This document shows, one piece after another, positions 17,442 through 25,283 of a DNA stretch of 64,000 nt (the stretch's first letter is position 1; each line of letters begins with the position of its first letter). This stretch comes from Streptomyces sp. S.PNR 29 (GTDB taxonomy: Bacteria; Actinomycetota; Actinomycetes; Streptomycetales; Streptomycetaceae): NCBI RefSeq assembly GCF_030386795.1, contig NZ_JANUQM010000017.1, positions 124,001-188,000 of the forward strand, given 5' to 3'. Under the pieces are notes generated by a model. It saw nothing but the letters and a program-made list of their open reading frames with translations. It did not search any database and was not told the DNA's origin. The position numbers were made by a program, and so were the translations under genes.

Positions 17442-17595
17442 CGCCGGTTCCTCCCCATGTCGCATCCCTGCGGTCCCGGGAAGCCTACCCGGTCACCTGG
17501 CGGCTCCGGCGTCCCATGGAACGCGCCGGTGTCTCCTCTGCACTCCGTCACCATACGTTTGACGCTCCGACTCCGCTCATGGACGATCCCGGACC

Positions 17596-18399
17596 GTGAC
17601 GAAGAGCAACGAACAGGCCCGGCACGACCAGGAGCGGACGCCCTCCGCCGCCCGCCCGCTCGCCTTGATCACCGGTGTGGGACGCACCGTCGGTATCGGC
17701 GCCGGCATCGCCCGCCGGCTGGCGGCGTCGGGCTGGGACATCGCGTACACCTACTGGGGCGCCTATGACGACCGCATGACCTGGGGCAGAGAGCAAGGCG
17801 CCGCTGAAGCGGTCGGTCGGGACCTGGCCGAGCAGGGCGCGTCGAGCGTGGCGATCGAGGCGGACCTCGCCGACCCGGAGGCGCCCGGACGCGTCTTCGA
17901 CGAGGTCGAGGAACGGCTGGGCGGGGTCACCGCGCTGGTGATGTGTCACTGCGAGTCGGTCGACTCCGGGCTGCTCGACACCACCGTGGAGAGTTTCGAC
18001 CGGCACTTCGCCGTCAACGCGCGCGCCACCTGGCTGCTGATCCGCGAGTTCGGGCGCCGCTTCACCGCGGAACGGGGAACCGGCCGGATCATCGCTCTGA
18101 CCAGCGACCACACCGTCGGCAACCTGCCCTACGGAGCGAGCAAGGGGGCACTCGACCGCATCACCCTGGCCGCCACCCACGAGTTCGCCCACCTGGGCGT
18201 GACCGCCAACGTGATCAACCCGGGGCCGGTTGACACGGGGTGGATGACCGACGAGATCAAGGCGGAATGCGTCCGCCACACCCCCCTCGCCCGGCTGGGC
18301 ACCCCGCAGGACACCGCGCACCTCGTGGACTTCCTGTGCTCCCGGGAGGGCGGATGGATCAACGGCCAGTTGCTGAAAAGCAACGGTGGTATCGCCTAG
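17596..18399 (+). CDS. Short-chain dehydrogenase/reductase
   Basis: A 267-residue classical-type SDR. The cofactor motif is variant: TGVGRTVGIGAGIA near residues 26-39 instead of TGxxxGxG. The NNAG segment is replaced by MCHCES, while the catalytic Ser and YxxxK are kept as TSDH and YGASK (near 177-181). The C-terminus GWINGQLLKSNGGI resembles FabG-like reductases. It probably reduces a ketone with NAD(P)H; the substrate is unknown. GTG 17596 has no convincing ribosome binding site. It is divergent from the DedA gene and followed by an unusual non-coding stretch. Confidence 0.8.
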   Translation: MTKSNEQARHDQERTPSAARPLALITGVGRTVGIGAGIARRLAASGWDIAYTYWGAYDDRMTWGREQGAAEAVGRDLAEQGASSVAIEADLADPEAPGRVFDEVEERLGGVTALVMCHCESVDSGLLDTTVESFDRHFAVNARATWLLIREFGRRFTAERGTGRIIALTSDHTVGNLPYGASKGALDRITLAATHEFAHLGVTANVINPGPVDTGWMTDEIKAECVRHTPLARLGTPQDTAHLVDFLCSREGGWINGQLLKSNGGIA

Positions 18400-18433
18400 C
18401 CAGGTGTGCTGTCCAGGTGCGTCGGGCCCGGCG

Positions 18434-18468
18434 GGCTTGGATTGCACTGAACCATTTCCTTCCAAGCC
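18434..18468. terminator. Inverted repeat, possible terminator of the SDR gene
   Basis: GGCTTGGA and TCCAAGCC form a perfect 8-bp stem with a 19-base loop, starting 35 bases after the SDR stop codon. The long loop and missing U tract leave the function open. Confidence 0.3.
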
Positions 18469-18604
18469 GCAGAGCACACGGCGAAACGCGCGTCCGTCGG
18501 AAAGCAGGTGCCTGATTGGTGCATACCTTCCGCGAGCCCGGCTTTTGCCCTCTCGCGGGGACGTCACCCTCGCACAGGCGTGTCACAGGAAACAAGGAGT
18601 GCGA

Positions 18605-18730
18605 ATGACCGGGATTCAAAAAGCCGGAATTTCAGATAAGTTACCGGCGGTATCCGCACCGGCATTCGAACTCTCCGGGACGGCGCGTTCGACTTGTGCC
18701 CGCCAAAAGCCCGTCGGCACACGAAATCTC
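18605..18730 (+). pseudogene. Possible N-terminal remnant of a TTA-containing gene
   Basis: AAGGAG lies seven bases before ATG 18605, the best ribosome binding site in the neighbourhood. The first 20 or so codons are rich in A/T-ending codons (ATT, CAA, AAA, GGA, TCA, GAT, GTA) and include TTA at codon 13. TTA in Streptomyces needs the bldA tRNA and is rare outside laterally acquired or developmental genes. After about 40 codons the frame becomes Pro/Arg-rich and runs antisense-like through galU, so no full protein is encoded. I read it as the 5' stump of a lost gene. The end coordinate is nominal. Confidence 0.3.
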
Positions 18731-18827
18731 CCACCTCCGAGGGCGCCGGACGACCGCCGCGCGACCCACAGCGATCTCCCATGTCCCTCTCGGCGTACTC
18801 CCATCCCGCCACGCCAGCATGGGCCGC

Positions 18828-19787
18828 ATGATCGTCCCCCACTCTTCGACCGAGTCCACCCCCGTCCGCACCGTCCGCAAGGCGGTCGTCCCGGCCGCCG
18901 GGCTCGGGACGCGGTTCCTGCCCGCCACCAAGGCGACGCCCAAGGAGATGCTGCCGGTCGTCGACAAGCCGGCCATCCAGTACGTGGTCGAGGAGGCGGC
19001 CGCAGCGGGACTCGACGACGTGCTGATGGTCACCGGCCGGCACAAGCGGGCCATCGAGGACCACTTCGACAACGCCTTCGAGCTGGAGCAGACCCTCGCG
19101 GCCAAGGGCGACACCGTACGACTGGACGCGGTGCGCGACCCGGCCCGCCTGGCCAGCATCCACCACATCCGGCAGGGCGACCCCCTCGGCCTCGGGCACG
19201 CCGTGCTGTGCGCCCGCCGGCACGTCGGCGACCAGCCCTTCGCCGTTCTCCTCGGCGACGACCTGATCGACCCGCGCGAGACCCTGCTCAGCCGCATGCT
19301 CGACGTCCGCGAACGGCACGCCGGCAGCGTGGTCGCCCTCATGGAGGTTCCCGAGGAGCAGATCCACCTTTACGGCTGCGCGGCCGTGCAGCCGACCGGG
19401 GAGGACGGAGTCGTCCGCGTCACCGGCCTGGTGGAGAAGCCGTCATCACAGCAAGCACCCAGCCGTTACGCGGTCATCGGCCGCTATGTCCTCGACCCCG
19501 CGGTCTTCGACGTCCTGGAGCGCACCGAGCCGGGCCGGGGCGGGGAGATCCAGCTGACCGACGCCCTCCAGGAACTGGCCACGGGCGGCACGGTGCACGG
19601 GGTCGTCTTCGACGGACTGCGCTACGACACCGGCGACAAGGCCGACTATCTGCGCACGGTGGTACGGCTCGCCTGCGACCGGCCCGACCTGGGGCCCGAG
19701 TTCATGGCGTGGCTCAAGGAGTTCGTCGGCAGCCTGGCAGGAAGCGGCGCCGGCGAGGAGGCCGGGGGCCGACGGCTCGCGGCCTGA
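18828..19787 (+). CDS. galU: UTP-glucose-1-phosphate uridylyltransferase
   Basis: A 319-residue nucleotidyltransferase making UDP-glucose from UTP and glucose-1-phosphate, needed for glycans, trehalose and glycolipids. The signature VVPAAGLGTRFLPATKATPK (about residues 20-39) binds the nucleotide. EMLPVVDKPAIQYVVEEA, GQDP-like QGDPLGLGHAVL, LLGDD and GLVEKP all match GalU. ATG 18828 is used because the more upstream frame is Pro/Arg-rich. The coding start lacks a strong ribosome binding site. The last 20 residues are a Gly/Ala-rich variable tail. It is probably monocistronic. Confidence 0.92.
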   Translation: MIVPHSSTESTPVRTVRKAVVPAAGLGTRFLPATKATPKEMLPVVDKPAIQYVVEEAAAAGLDDVLMVTGRHKRAIEDHFDNAFELEQTLAAKGDTVRLDAVRDPARLASIHHIRQGDPLGLGHAVLCARRHVGDQPFAVLLGDDLIDPRETLLSRMLDVRERHAGSVVALMEVPEEQIHLYGCAAVQPTGEDGVVRVTGLVEKPSSQQAPSRYAVIGRYVLDPAVFDVLERTEPGRGGEIQLTDALQELATGGTVHGVVFDGLRYDTGDKADYLRTVVRLACDRPDLGPEFMAWLKEFVGSLAGSGAGEEAGGRRLAA

Positions 19788-19855
19788 CCGGAGGGCCTGG
19801 GCCCTGGCCGGGACGGATGCCCGACCGGGGCCGCCGCTCACGCTCCGACCGAGGC

Positions 19856-20308
19856 TCAGCCGTTGGGGCGCAGGGTCCAGACGACGGTCATCTCACCGGT
19901 GACGGCGCCGTCGCCGCGCTGGATGGCGATGGACACGGGGAACTCGGGGCGCTGTCCGGCGTCGAGTTCGGCGACGACCTCCGCGGCGGGGCGGCCGAGC
20001 GTGGCGGTGGCCGTGACGGGGCCCATCGCCAGCTTCTTGTAGGCGATCTCCGCGCGGACCGCGAGCGGCACGGCACGCGAGAGCTGGTCCCCGAACGCGG
20101 CGAGCACGATCGCCCCGCTCGCCGACTCGCCCAGCGTGAACATCGCTCCGGCGTGCGGCCCGCCGACGTGGTTGTGGTACTCGCTCTGGTCGGGCAGGGC
20201 CACCACGGCCTTGGCCGGCGTGGTCTCCAGGAACTCCAGGTTCAGGGTCCTGGCCATCGGCACCGTGGCGGCGAGCATCTCGCCGATCGACATCTGGTCT
20301 GCGCTCAT
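19856..20308 (-). CDS. Hotdog-fold DUF4442/PaaI-like thioesterase
   Basis: A 150-residue single hotdog domain. YHNHVGGPHAGAMFTLGESASG (about residues 43-64) holds the central helix and the His/Asn residues of the DUF4442 thioesterase group. Such enzymes hydrolyse acyl-CoA thioesters; the substrate is unknown. ATG 20308 follows TAACCT (20315-20320 on the complement) by six bases, with no ribosome binding site, a likely leaderless mRNA. It is divergent from the Pro/Gln-rich membrane protein and converges on galU. Confidence 0.8.
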   Translation of the reverse strand: MSADQMSIGEMLAATVPMARTLNLEFLETTPAKAVVALPDQSEYHNHVGGPHAGAMFTLGESASGAIVLAAFGDQLSRAVPLAVRAEIAYKKLAMGPVTATATLGRPAAEVVAELDAGQRPEFPVSIAIQRGDGAVTGEMTVVWTLRPNG

Positions 20309-20443
20309 GGCGCGAGGTTACCCGCGAGTAGCCTCGCCTGGCCAGATCTGTGCGCCTCCGAGCGCTCCAGAGCTGCCTTTGCTACGTCCCTGACAAGCCC
20401 CGGTGACCGAATCGTGTCCCCGGCGGCACTAGGGTTGCTGGCC

Positions 20444-21481
20444 ATGTGGCCAGGACAGCAGCCGCCCGGGGGCGAGCAGAACCCGCAGAACAACCCGTAC
20501 CAGCAGCCGGGGTACCAGCAGCCGAATCCGTACCAGCAGCCCGGCTACCAACAACAGCCCGGCTACCCGCAGCAGTCCGGCTACCCGCAGCCCAACCCCT
20601 ATGCGCAGCAGCCGCAGTGGGGCGCTCCCCAGCCGGCGGGGGCTCCGCAGCCGCCCCAGGGCGGTGGGGGCGGCAACCGGACCAAGCTGGTCGCGATCGT
20701 GGCGGCCACGGCCGTGGTCGTCGCCGCGGGCGTCACCGGTTTCCTGGTACTGGGCGGCGACAAGGACGACACGGCGGGCGGCGGCGGGGACGACAAGCCG
20801 TCGGCGAGCGCGTCCACGAACACGTCCCCCGAGCCCACGGCGACCGCCTCCGAGGACAATCCGCGGGGCGGTGAGGCGGAGAAGGCGACCGTTCCGGGCT
20901 GGAAGGTCGTCGTCAACCCCAAGTGGGGCACCGCCTTCGACGTCCCGGCGGACTGGACGGTCGACACTCCCGGTACGTTCATCGGCTTCGAGGACGAGGA
21001 CGGCAAGGCGCTCATCGGCATGTCGGCGCCCGCCTACTTCAAGGAGAAGTGGTGCACGTCCGACCCCGACAAGGACGGCCGGAGCAGCGACAGAAGGCTG
21101 GCGGCGGCCGGCACCAAGGGCCAGGACGGCGCCAAGAACACCGACGACATCGCGCGCAACGACTCGGCCTGGTGGGTCTTCGGCGGTTACACCGACCAGA
21201 AGGACGCCTCCAAGAAGCTGCTCACCCTGGTCAAGCCGAAGGCGTTCACCACGGCGTCCGGCGTCAAGGGCAGCGTCGCGGCGGCTTACTCCTCGGGCGT
21301 GCCGAAGAAGGACAAATGCGACTCCGACGGCAAGGCCACCACGTTCGCCTTCAAGAACTCGGCGGGTGACTTCGTCTCCTGGACCTTCTACGGGGCCAAG
21401 GGCGTCAAGGACGAGGTGCCCGAGAAGACGATCATGAAGATCCTCAGCACGGTACGGCTGCACGGCGAACCGACGGGCTGA
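20444..21481 (+). CDS. Membrane-anchored protein with Pro/Gln/Tyr-rich N-terminus
   Basis: A 345-residue protein in three parts. Residues 1-75 are a low-complexity tract of QQPGYQQ/NPYQQPGYQQ repeats. A single membrane helix (about 83-106, VAIVAATAVVVAAGVTGFLVL) follows. A Ser/Thr/Pro linker then leads to an extracellular domain from about 148 with WxVxVNPKWGTAFDVPADW. This layout is common in streptomycete surface proteins of unknown function; the outer domain has two Cys that could pair. ATG 20444 follows TAGGGT (20430-20435) by eight bases and has no ribosome binding site. Its stop codon lies inside a tandem repeat. Confidence 0.8.
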   Translation: MWPGQQPPGGEQNPQNNPYQQPGYQQPNPYQQPGYQQQPGYPQQSGYPQPNPYAQQPQWGAPQPAGAPQPPQGGGGGNRTKLVAIVAATAVVVAAGVTGFLVLGGDKDDTAGGGGDDKPSASASTNTSPEPTATASEDNPRGGEAEKATVPGWKVVVNPKWGTAFDVPADWTVDTPGTFIGFEDEDGKALIGMSAPAYFKEKWCTSDPDKDGRSSDRRLAAAGTKGQDGAKNTDDIARNDSAWWVFGGYTDQKDASKKLLTLVKPKAFTTASGVKGSVAAAYSSGVPKKDKCDSDGKATTFAFKNSAGDFVSWTFYGAKGVKDEVPEKTIMKILSTVRLHGEPTG

Positions 21482-21533
21482 CCTCAAGAACGGGCTGACC
21501 TCAAGAACGGGCCGGCCTCAAGAACGGACTGAC
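21473..21533 (+). repeat. 17-bp tandem repeat across a stop codon
   Basis: ACGGGCTGACCTCAAGA occurs exactly twice (21473-21489, 21490-21506), a third time with two changes (21507-21523), then a truncated fourth copy (21524-21533). The first copy contains the stop codon of the preceding gene. Confidence 0.9.
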
Positions 21534-21578
21534 GGAAAAGAGGTGGCAAGGCGGGGGCCGGGCGGCGATAGTCGCCCC

Positions 21579-22880
21579 GTGACCTCCGCCGCCGCCTCCC
21601 GCCGACGCCCCCGCACACCCCTCTGGGCAGGGCGCAACTACAGCCTGCTGACCGCCGCCGCGGTCGTCACCAACCTCGGCAGCCACGGTGCGCTGATCGC
21701 CGCCGCGTTCGCCGTGCTGGACGCGGGCGGCGACGGCGGCGACGTGGGTCTGGTGGCCGCCGCCCGCACCCTGCCGCTGGTGCTGTTCCTGCTGATCGGC
21801 GGCGCCGTCGCGGACCGGCTCCCACGGCATCGCGTGATGGTCGCGGCCAACGCCCTCAACTGCCTGTCGCAGGCCGCGTTCGCGGCGCTGGTCCTCGCCG
21901 GTGAGCCGCACCTGTGGCAGATGATGCTGCTGACCGCGCTCGGAGGCACCGGCCAGGCCTTCTTCAGCCCGGCCGCCGAAGGCATGCTCATGTCCTCGGT
22001 CGACGGCGAGCAGGCCGCCCGCGCCTTCGCGGTGTTCCGGATGGCGATGCAGGGTGCGGCGCTCGGCGGTGCCGCAGTCGGCGGCGCGATGGTCGCCGCG
22101 ATCGGCCCGGGCTGGGTCCTGGCCGCCGACGCGGCGGCGTTCGCGCTCGCCGGGGCACTGCGGGCCTTCCTCGACGTGAGTCACATCCCGCCGCGCGCAC
22201 CGGGCGGCGGCATGCTCGCCGACCTCCGGGACGGCTGGCGGGAGTTCGCCGGGCGGCCGTGGCTGTGGAGCATCGTCGTCCAGTTCTCCATCGCCAACGC
22301 GGTCGTCGGCGCCGCCGACGCGGTCTACGGCCCCCTCGTCGCCCGCGACCACCTGGGCGGCGCGGGCCCCTGGGGCCTGGCCCTGGGCTTCTTCGGCGCG
22401 GGCACGGTCGCCGGCGCGCTGCTGATGACCCGTTGGAAACCCCGCCGCCTGCTGCTCGCGGGCACCCTGTGCGTCTTCCCCCTGGCCCTGCCCTCCGCCG
22501 CGCTCGCGGTGCCGGTGCCGGTCGGTGTGCTGTGCACGGTGATGTTCGTGACCGGGGTGACCCTGGAGGTGTTCGGCGTCTCCTGGATGACCGCGCTGCA
22601 CCAGGAGATCCCGGAGGACAAGCTCTCCCGGGTCTCGGCCTACGACTGGTTCGGCTCGGTGGCGCTGGTGCCGCTGGCGACGGCGCTGGCGGGCCCGTCG
22701 GAGTCGGCGTTCGGGCGGACGGCGTCGCTGTGGGGCTGCGCGACGCTGGTCGTGGTGATGACGGCGGCCGTGCTGTGCGTGCCGGACGTGCGGAACCTGC
22801 GCCGGAGGAGCAGGCAGGTGGCACAGGGCGGCGGGAGCGAGTCAGCCGATGCCGAACGCCCCGTCGGGGGGCTCGGGTGA
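21579..22880 (+). CDS. MFS transporter (enterobactin exporter EntS-like)
   Basis: A 433-residue major facilitator with 12 hydrophobic segments. It has the MFS_3/EntS-like look, with a cytoplasmic loop GGAVADRLPRHRVMVAAN (motif A variant, after TM2) and SVDGEQAARAFAVFRMAMQGA in TM5. These transporters export drugs or siderophores; no specific substrate is visible. GTG 21579 follows GATAGT (21567-21572) by six bases and is preferred over the longer Arg-rich frame. The 3' end overlaps the convergent spermidine-synthase-like gene by 39 bases. Confidence 0.85.
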   Translation: MTSAAASRRRPRTPLWAGRNYSLLTAAAVVTNLGSHGALIAAAFAVLDAGGDGGDVGLVAAARTLPLVLFLLIGGAVADRLPRHRVMVAANALNCLSQAAFAALVLAGEPHLWQMMLLTALGGTGQAFFSPAAEGMLMSSVDGEQAARAFAVFRMAMQGAALGGAAVGGAMVAAIGPGWVLAADAAAFALAGALRAFLDVSHIPPRAPGGGMLADLRDGWREFAGRPWLWSIVVQFSIANAVVGAADAVYGPLVARDHLGGAGPWGLALGFFGAGTVAGALLMTRWKPRRLLLAGTLCVFPLALPSAALAVPVPVGVLCTVMFVTGVTLEVFGVSWMTALHQEIPEDKLSRVSAYDWFGSVALVPLATALAGPSESAFGRTASLWGCATLVVVMTAAVLCVPDVRNLRRRSRQVAQGGGSESADAERPVGGLG

Positions 22881-23696
22881 CGGTACGGCGTCCTCGTCCC
22901 GTACCGGCCGGGCGTCGCCGATGAAGTCCCGCAGGGCGGCGCCGTGTCCGACCCGGGCGGGGAAGGCGTCGGCTGCGGTGAGCCGGGTCAGGGCGGCGGT
23001 GTCGACGGGCCGGTGTGCGGCGACGAGCACGGCGTTGCCGAAACGACGGCCGCGCAGCACGCCCGGCTCGGCGATGAGCACCAGCTCCTCGAACACCGCA
23101 CCGAGTGTCGCGAGTTGCGAGCGCAGGAAGGCGAACGGCGCCGCGTCGGGAAGGTTGGCCAGGTAGACGCCGTCGGCCCGCAGCACCCGCCCGGCCTCGC
23201 GGACGTAGGCGACGGAGGTCAGGTGCGCGGGGACGCGGGAGCCACCGAAGACGTCGGCGACCAGGACGTCGGTGGAGTCGGCGGGGGCGGTTTCCAGCCA
23301 GGCTCGGGCGTCCGCGGCGTGCAGGCGCATATCGGCGCCGACCGGGAGCGGCAGGTGCTCGGCGACGAGCTCCAGCAGCCCCCGGTCGGCCTCCACCACG
23401 TCCTGCCGGGAGCCGGGCCGGGTCGCGGCCACGTACCGGGGCAGCGTGAGCGCACCGCCCCCGAGGTGCAGCACGTCCAGTGGCCGCCCCGGCTCCGCCA
23501 CGGTGTCCAGGACGTGCCCGAGCCGCCGCGCGTACTCGAACTCCAGATGCGCCGGCTCGTCGAGATCGACGTACGACTGCGGGGCCCCGTCGACGGTCAG
23601 CAGCCAGGCGCGCTTGCGGTCGATGTCGGGCATGAGCTTGACGGTGCCCTGGTCGGTGACCGCGGTGACGGGCATGGGTTCGTTCACGAGGACCAT
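22842..23696 (-). CDS. Spermidine synthase-like methyltransferase-fold protein
   Basis: A 284-residue protein with the spermidine-synthase Rossmann fold. LDVLHLGGGALTLPRYVAATRP (about residues 74-95) binds decarboxylated AdoMet or AdoMet, VVEAD follows, and TDVLVADVFGGSRVPAHL is the catalytic-loop region. It has no polyamine-aminopropyl acceptor motif that I can confirm. It may therefore be one of the many actinobacterial SpeE-like proteins of unknown activity. ATG 23696 is chosen over the upstream in-frame TTG. It converges on and overlaps the MFS gene and lies about 105 bases upstream of the tuf3 stop on the same strand. Confidence 0.78.
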   Translation of the reverse strand: MVLVNEPMPVTAVTDQGTVKLMPDIDRKRAWLLTVDGAPQSYVDLDEPAHLEFEYARRLGHVLDTVAEPGRPLDVLHLGGGALTLPRYVAATRPGSRQDVVEADRGLLELVAEHLPLPVGADMRLHAADARAWLETAPADSTDVLVADVFGGSRVPAHLTSVAYVREAGRVLRADGVYLANLPDAAPFAFLRSQLATLGAVFEELVLIAEPGVLRGRRFGNAVLVAAHRPVDTAALTRLTAADAFPARVGHGAALRDFIGDARPVRDEDAVPSPEPPDGAFGIG

Positions 23697-23801
23697 TGTG
23701 ACGCGCCCCAAAGGGCCGCGGGGCTGTGTCGATATGCGGCTCCGCCGCCTGGGCGTGACCAGCTACAACGGCCCCGCAGCCCCCCATGCGCAGATCCCCT
23801 C

Positions 23802-24971
23802 TCACAGAAGGGCCGTCACGGTCCCCGCCCCGACGGTCCGCCCACCCTCACGGACGGCAAAACCGAGGCCGGGCTCCAGAGGCACCGCACGCCCCAGCTC
23901 GACCGCCATGGCGACCGTGTCACCGGGCAGGGCGACGGCGACCTCTCCCAGGTCCACGGAACCCACCACATCCGCGGTCCGGATGTAGAACTGCGGCCGG
24001 TACCCCGTGGCGACGGGCGTCGTACGCCCGCCCTCCCGCGACGACAGCAGATACACCTGCGCCGAGAAACCACGGCGGGGCACCACACTCCCCGGCGCGG
24101 CCACGACATGCCCCCGCCGGACGGAGTCCCTCGGCACACCGCGCAGCAGCAGCGCCACGTTGTCCCCGGCCTGCGCCTCCTCCATGGGCTTGCCGAAGGT
24201 CTCCAGCCCGGTGACGACGGTCTCCACGTCCGCGCCGAGCACCTCGACCCGGTCGCCGACCCGGACGGTGCCGCGCTCCACGGCGCCGGTCACCACCGTC
24301 CCCCGGCCGGTGATGGTCAGCACGTTCTCCACCGGCAACAGGAACGGCGCGTCCAGATACCGCTCCGGCATCGGCACATACGTGTCCACCGCGTCGAGCA
24401 GCGCCTCGATGGACGCCGTCCACCGCGGGTCGCCCTCCAGGGCCCTCAGCCCCGAGACCCGTACGACGGGCACGGTGTCGCCGCCGTAACCGTGCGCGGT
24501 GAGCAGCTCGCGGATCTCCAGTTCGACGAGGTCGGCGAGCTCCTCGTCCCCCGCGTCGGCCTTGTTGAGGGCGACGACGATGTGGTCGACGCCCACCTGC
24601 CGGGCGAGCAGGACGTGTTCGGCGGTCTGCGGCATGATCCCGTCGAGCGCGGAGACGACGAGGATCGCCCCGTCGAGCTGTGCGGCGCCGGTGACCATGT
24701 TCTTGACGTAGTCGGCGTGGCCCGGCATGTCGACGTGCGCGTAGTGCCGCGTGTCGGTCTCGTACTCGACGTGCGCGATGTTGATGGTGATACCGCGCGC
24801 CGCCTCCTCCGGCGCCCGGTCGATGCGGTCGAACGGCACGAACGTGCCGGTGCCGCGCTCGGCCAGCACCTTGGTGATGGCGGCGGTCAACGTGGTCTTG
24901 CCGTGGTCGACATGGCCCATGGTGCCGATGTTCAGGTGCGGTTTCGTACGGACGTACGCCGTCTTGGGCAT
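23802..24971 (-). CDS. tuf3: Divergent second elongation factor Tu (EF-Tu3 type)
   Basis: A 389-residue EF-Tu, the GTPase that delivers aminoacyl-tRNA to the ribosome. G1 GHVDHGKT is at residues 19-26, followed by RGITIN. G3 is DMPGH (81-85) instead of DCPGH, G4 is NKAD (136-139) instead of NKCD, and G5 is SGLRAL (173-178) instead of SALKAL. The residues most often changed in kirromycin-resistant EF-Tu (the Gln of RQVGV, the GYRPQFY Gln, the GGRTVGAG Ala) are conserved. It is not linked to fusA or rpsL, and the divergence matches tuf3 of S. coelicolor, which is nonessential and under positive stringent control. ATG 24971 follows a long structured leader. Confidence 0.9.
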   Translation of the reverse strand: MPKTAYVRTKPHLNIGTMGHVDHGKTTLTAAITKVLAERGTGTFVPFDRIDRAPEEAARGITINIAHVEYETDTRHYAHVDMPGHADYVKNMVTGAAQLDGAILVVSALDGIMPQTAEHVLLARQVGVDHIVVALNKADAGDEELADLVELEIRELLTAHGYGGDTVPVVRVSGLRALEGDPRWTASIEALLDAVDTYVPMPERYLDAPFLLPVENVLTITGRGTVVTGAVERGTVRVGDRVEVLGADVETVVTGLETFGKPMEEAQAGDNVALLLRGVPRDSVRRGHVVAAPGSVVPRRGFSAQVYLLSSREGGRTTPVATGYRPQFYIRTADVVGSVDLGEVAVALPGDTVAMAVELGRAVPLEPGLGFAVREGGRTVGAGTVTALL

Positions 24972-25008
24972 GGCTGTACCTCGAAGCGTCTCGTGGTGAA
25001 CGTGGCGT

Positions 25009-25048
25009 GGACCCCGGGGAGCTGCCCGACCCTCCCCCTGCGGGGTCC
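25009..25048 (-). promoter_or_regulatory. Strong hairpin in the tuf3 leader, possible attenuator
   Basis: GGACCCCG (25009-25016) and CGGGGTCC (25041-25048) form a perfect 8-bp stem, with further GGGG/CCCC pairing inside. It lies 38 bases upstream of the tuf3 start and 20 bases beyond the leader ORF stop. Confidence 0.4.
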
Positions 25049-25068
25049 GCCGGACGAACCGGAGAGGG

Positions 25069-25170
25069 TCAGCTTCGGGCGCCGTCGGCAACAGCCGTGA
25101 GGACGGCGACGGCAGCCTTCGGGGCATCCGCGACGGCGGATGCTGCGAGGACGAAGGCGTGCCGGAACAT
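25069..25170 (-). CDS. Putative Ala-rich leader peptide of tuf3
   Basis: A 33-codon ORF, ATG 25170 to TGA 25069, wholly inside the predicted tuf3 leader. About 12 of the 33 residues are Ala (it starts MFRHAFVLAASAVADAPKAA), and GAGG sits nine bases before the start. A perfect hairpin lies within it and another between it and tuf3. The position and composition fit a regulatory leader peptide whose translation could sense the supply of charged tRNA(Ala) or ribosome speed. That is inference. The ORF may also be chance, since high-GC DNA is rich in Ala codons. Confidence 0.3.
   Translation of the reverse strand: MFRHAFVLAASAVADAPKAAVAVLTAVADGARS
25124..25143 (-). promoter_or_regulatory. Perfect hairpin within tuf3 leader ORF
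   Basis: GCATCCGC (25124-25131) pairs with GCGGATGC (25136-25143) around a four-base loop, an 8-bp perfect stem. Confidence 0.45.
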
Positions 25171-25241
25171 GACGCCGATCCTCGTCGGCACCGCGCTACA
25201 AGTCGAATGATTTTTCGATCCCTGTGACGCTCGTGAGACGA

Positions 25242-25270
25242 ACCATACGGCGATCACACACATGTGTCGG
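25242..25270 (-). promoter_or_regulatory. Predicted tuf3 promoter
   Basis: On the complement, CCGACA (-35) and TATGGT (-10, 25242-25247) are separated by 17 bases. Transcription would start near 25235, giving a leader of roughly 260 bases before tuf3. The ACACATGTGT palindrome (25258-25267) lies in the spacer, and the divergent TVP38 promoter overlaps this region. Confidence 0.45.
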
Positions 25271-25283
25271 TTAGTGTCGCCGG

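Larger units (their letters stand above)
18400..18827. other. 428-base intergenic region with hairpin and degraded sequence
   Basis: This stretch between the SDR and galU is less GC-rich than its surroundings. It contains an 8-bp inverted repeat (GGCTTGGA 18434-18441 / TCCAAGCC 18461-18468), a TACCTT -10-like hexamer near 18534, and a start codon with an excellent ribosome binding site at 18605 opening a short foreign-looking reading frame. The rest, up to the galU start, shows no coding signature I trust. Confidence 0.5.

Noticed and set aside
18386..21481. Single 1031-codon open frame spanning galU to the membrane protein
   Set aside because: Only the last 345 codons (from 20444) encode a sensible protein. 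The rest is Pro/Arg noise in the wrong frame of galU and antisense to the hotdog gene.
23802..24971. EF-Tu3 as a kirromycin-type resistance isoform
   Set aside because: The residues usually altered in resistant EF-Tu (RQVGV Gln, GYRPQFY Gln, GGRTVGAG Ala) are all wild type.
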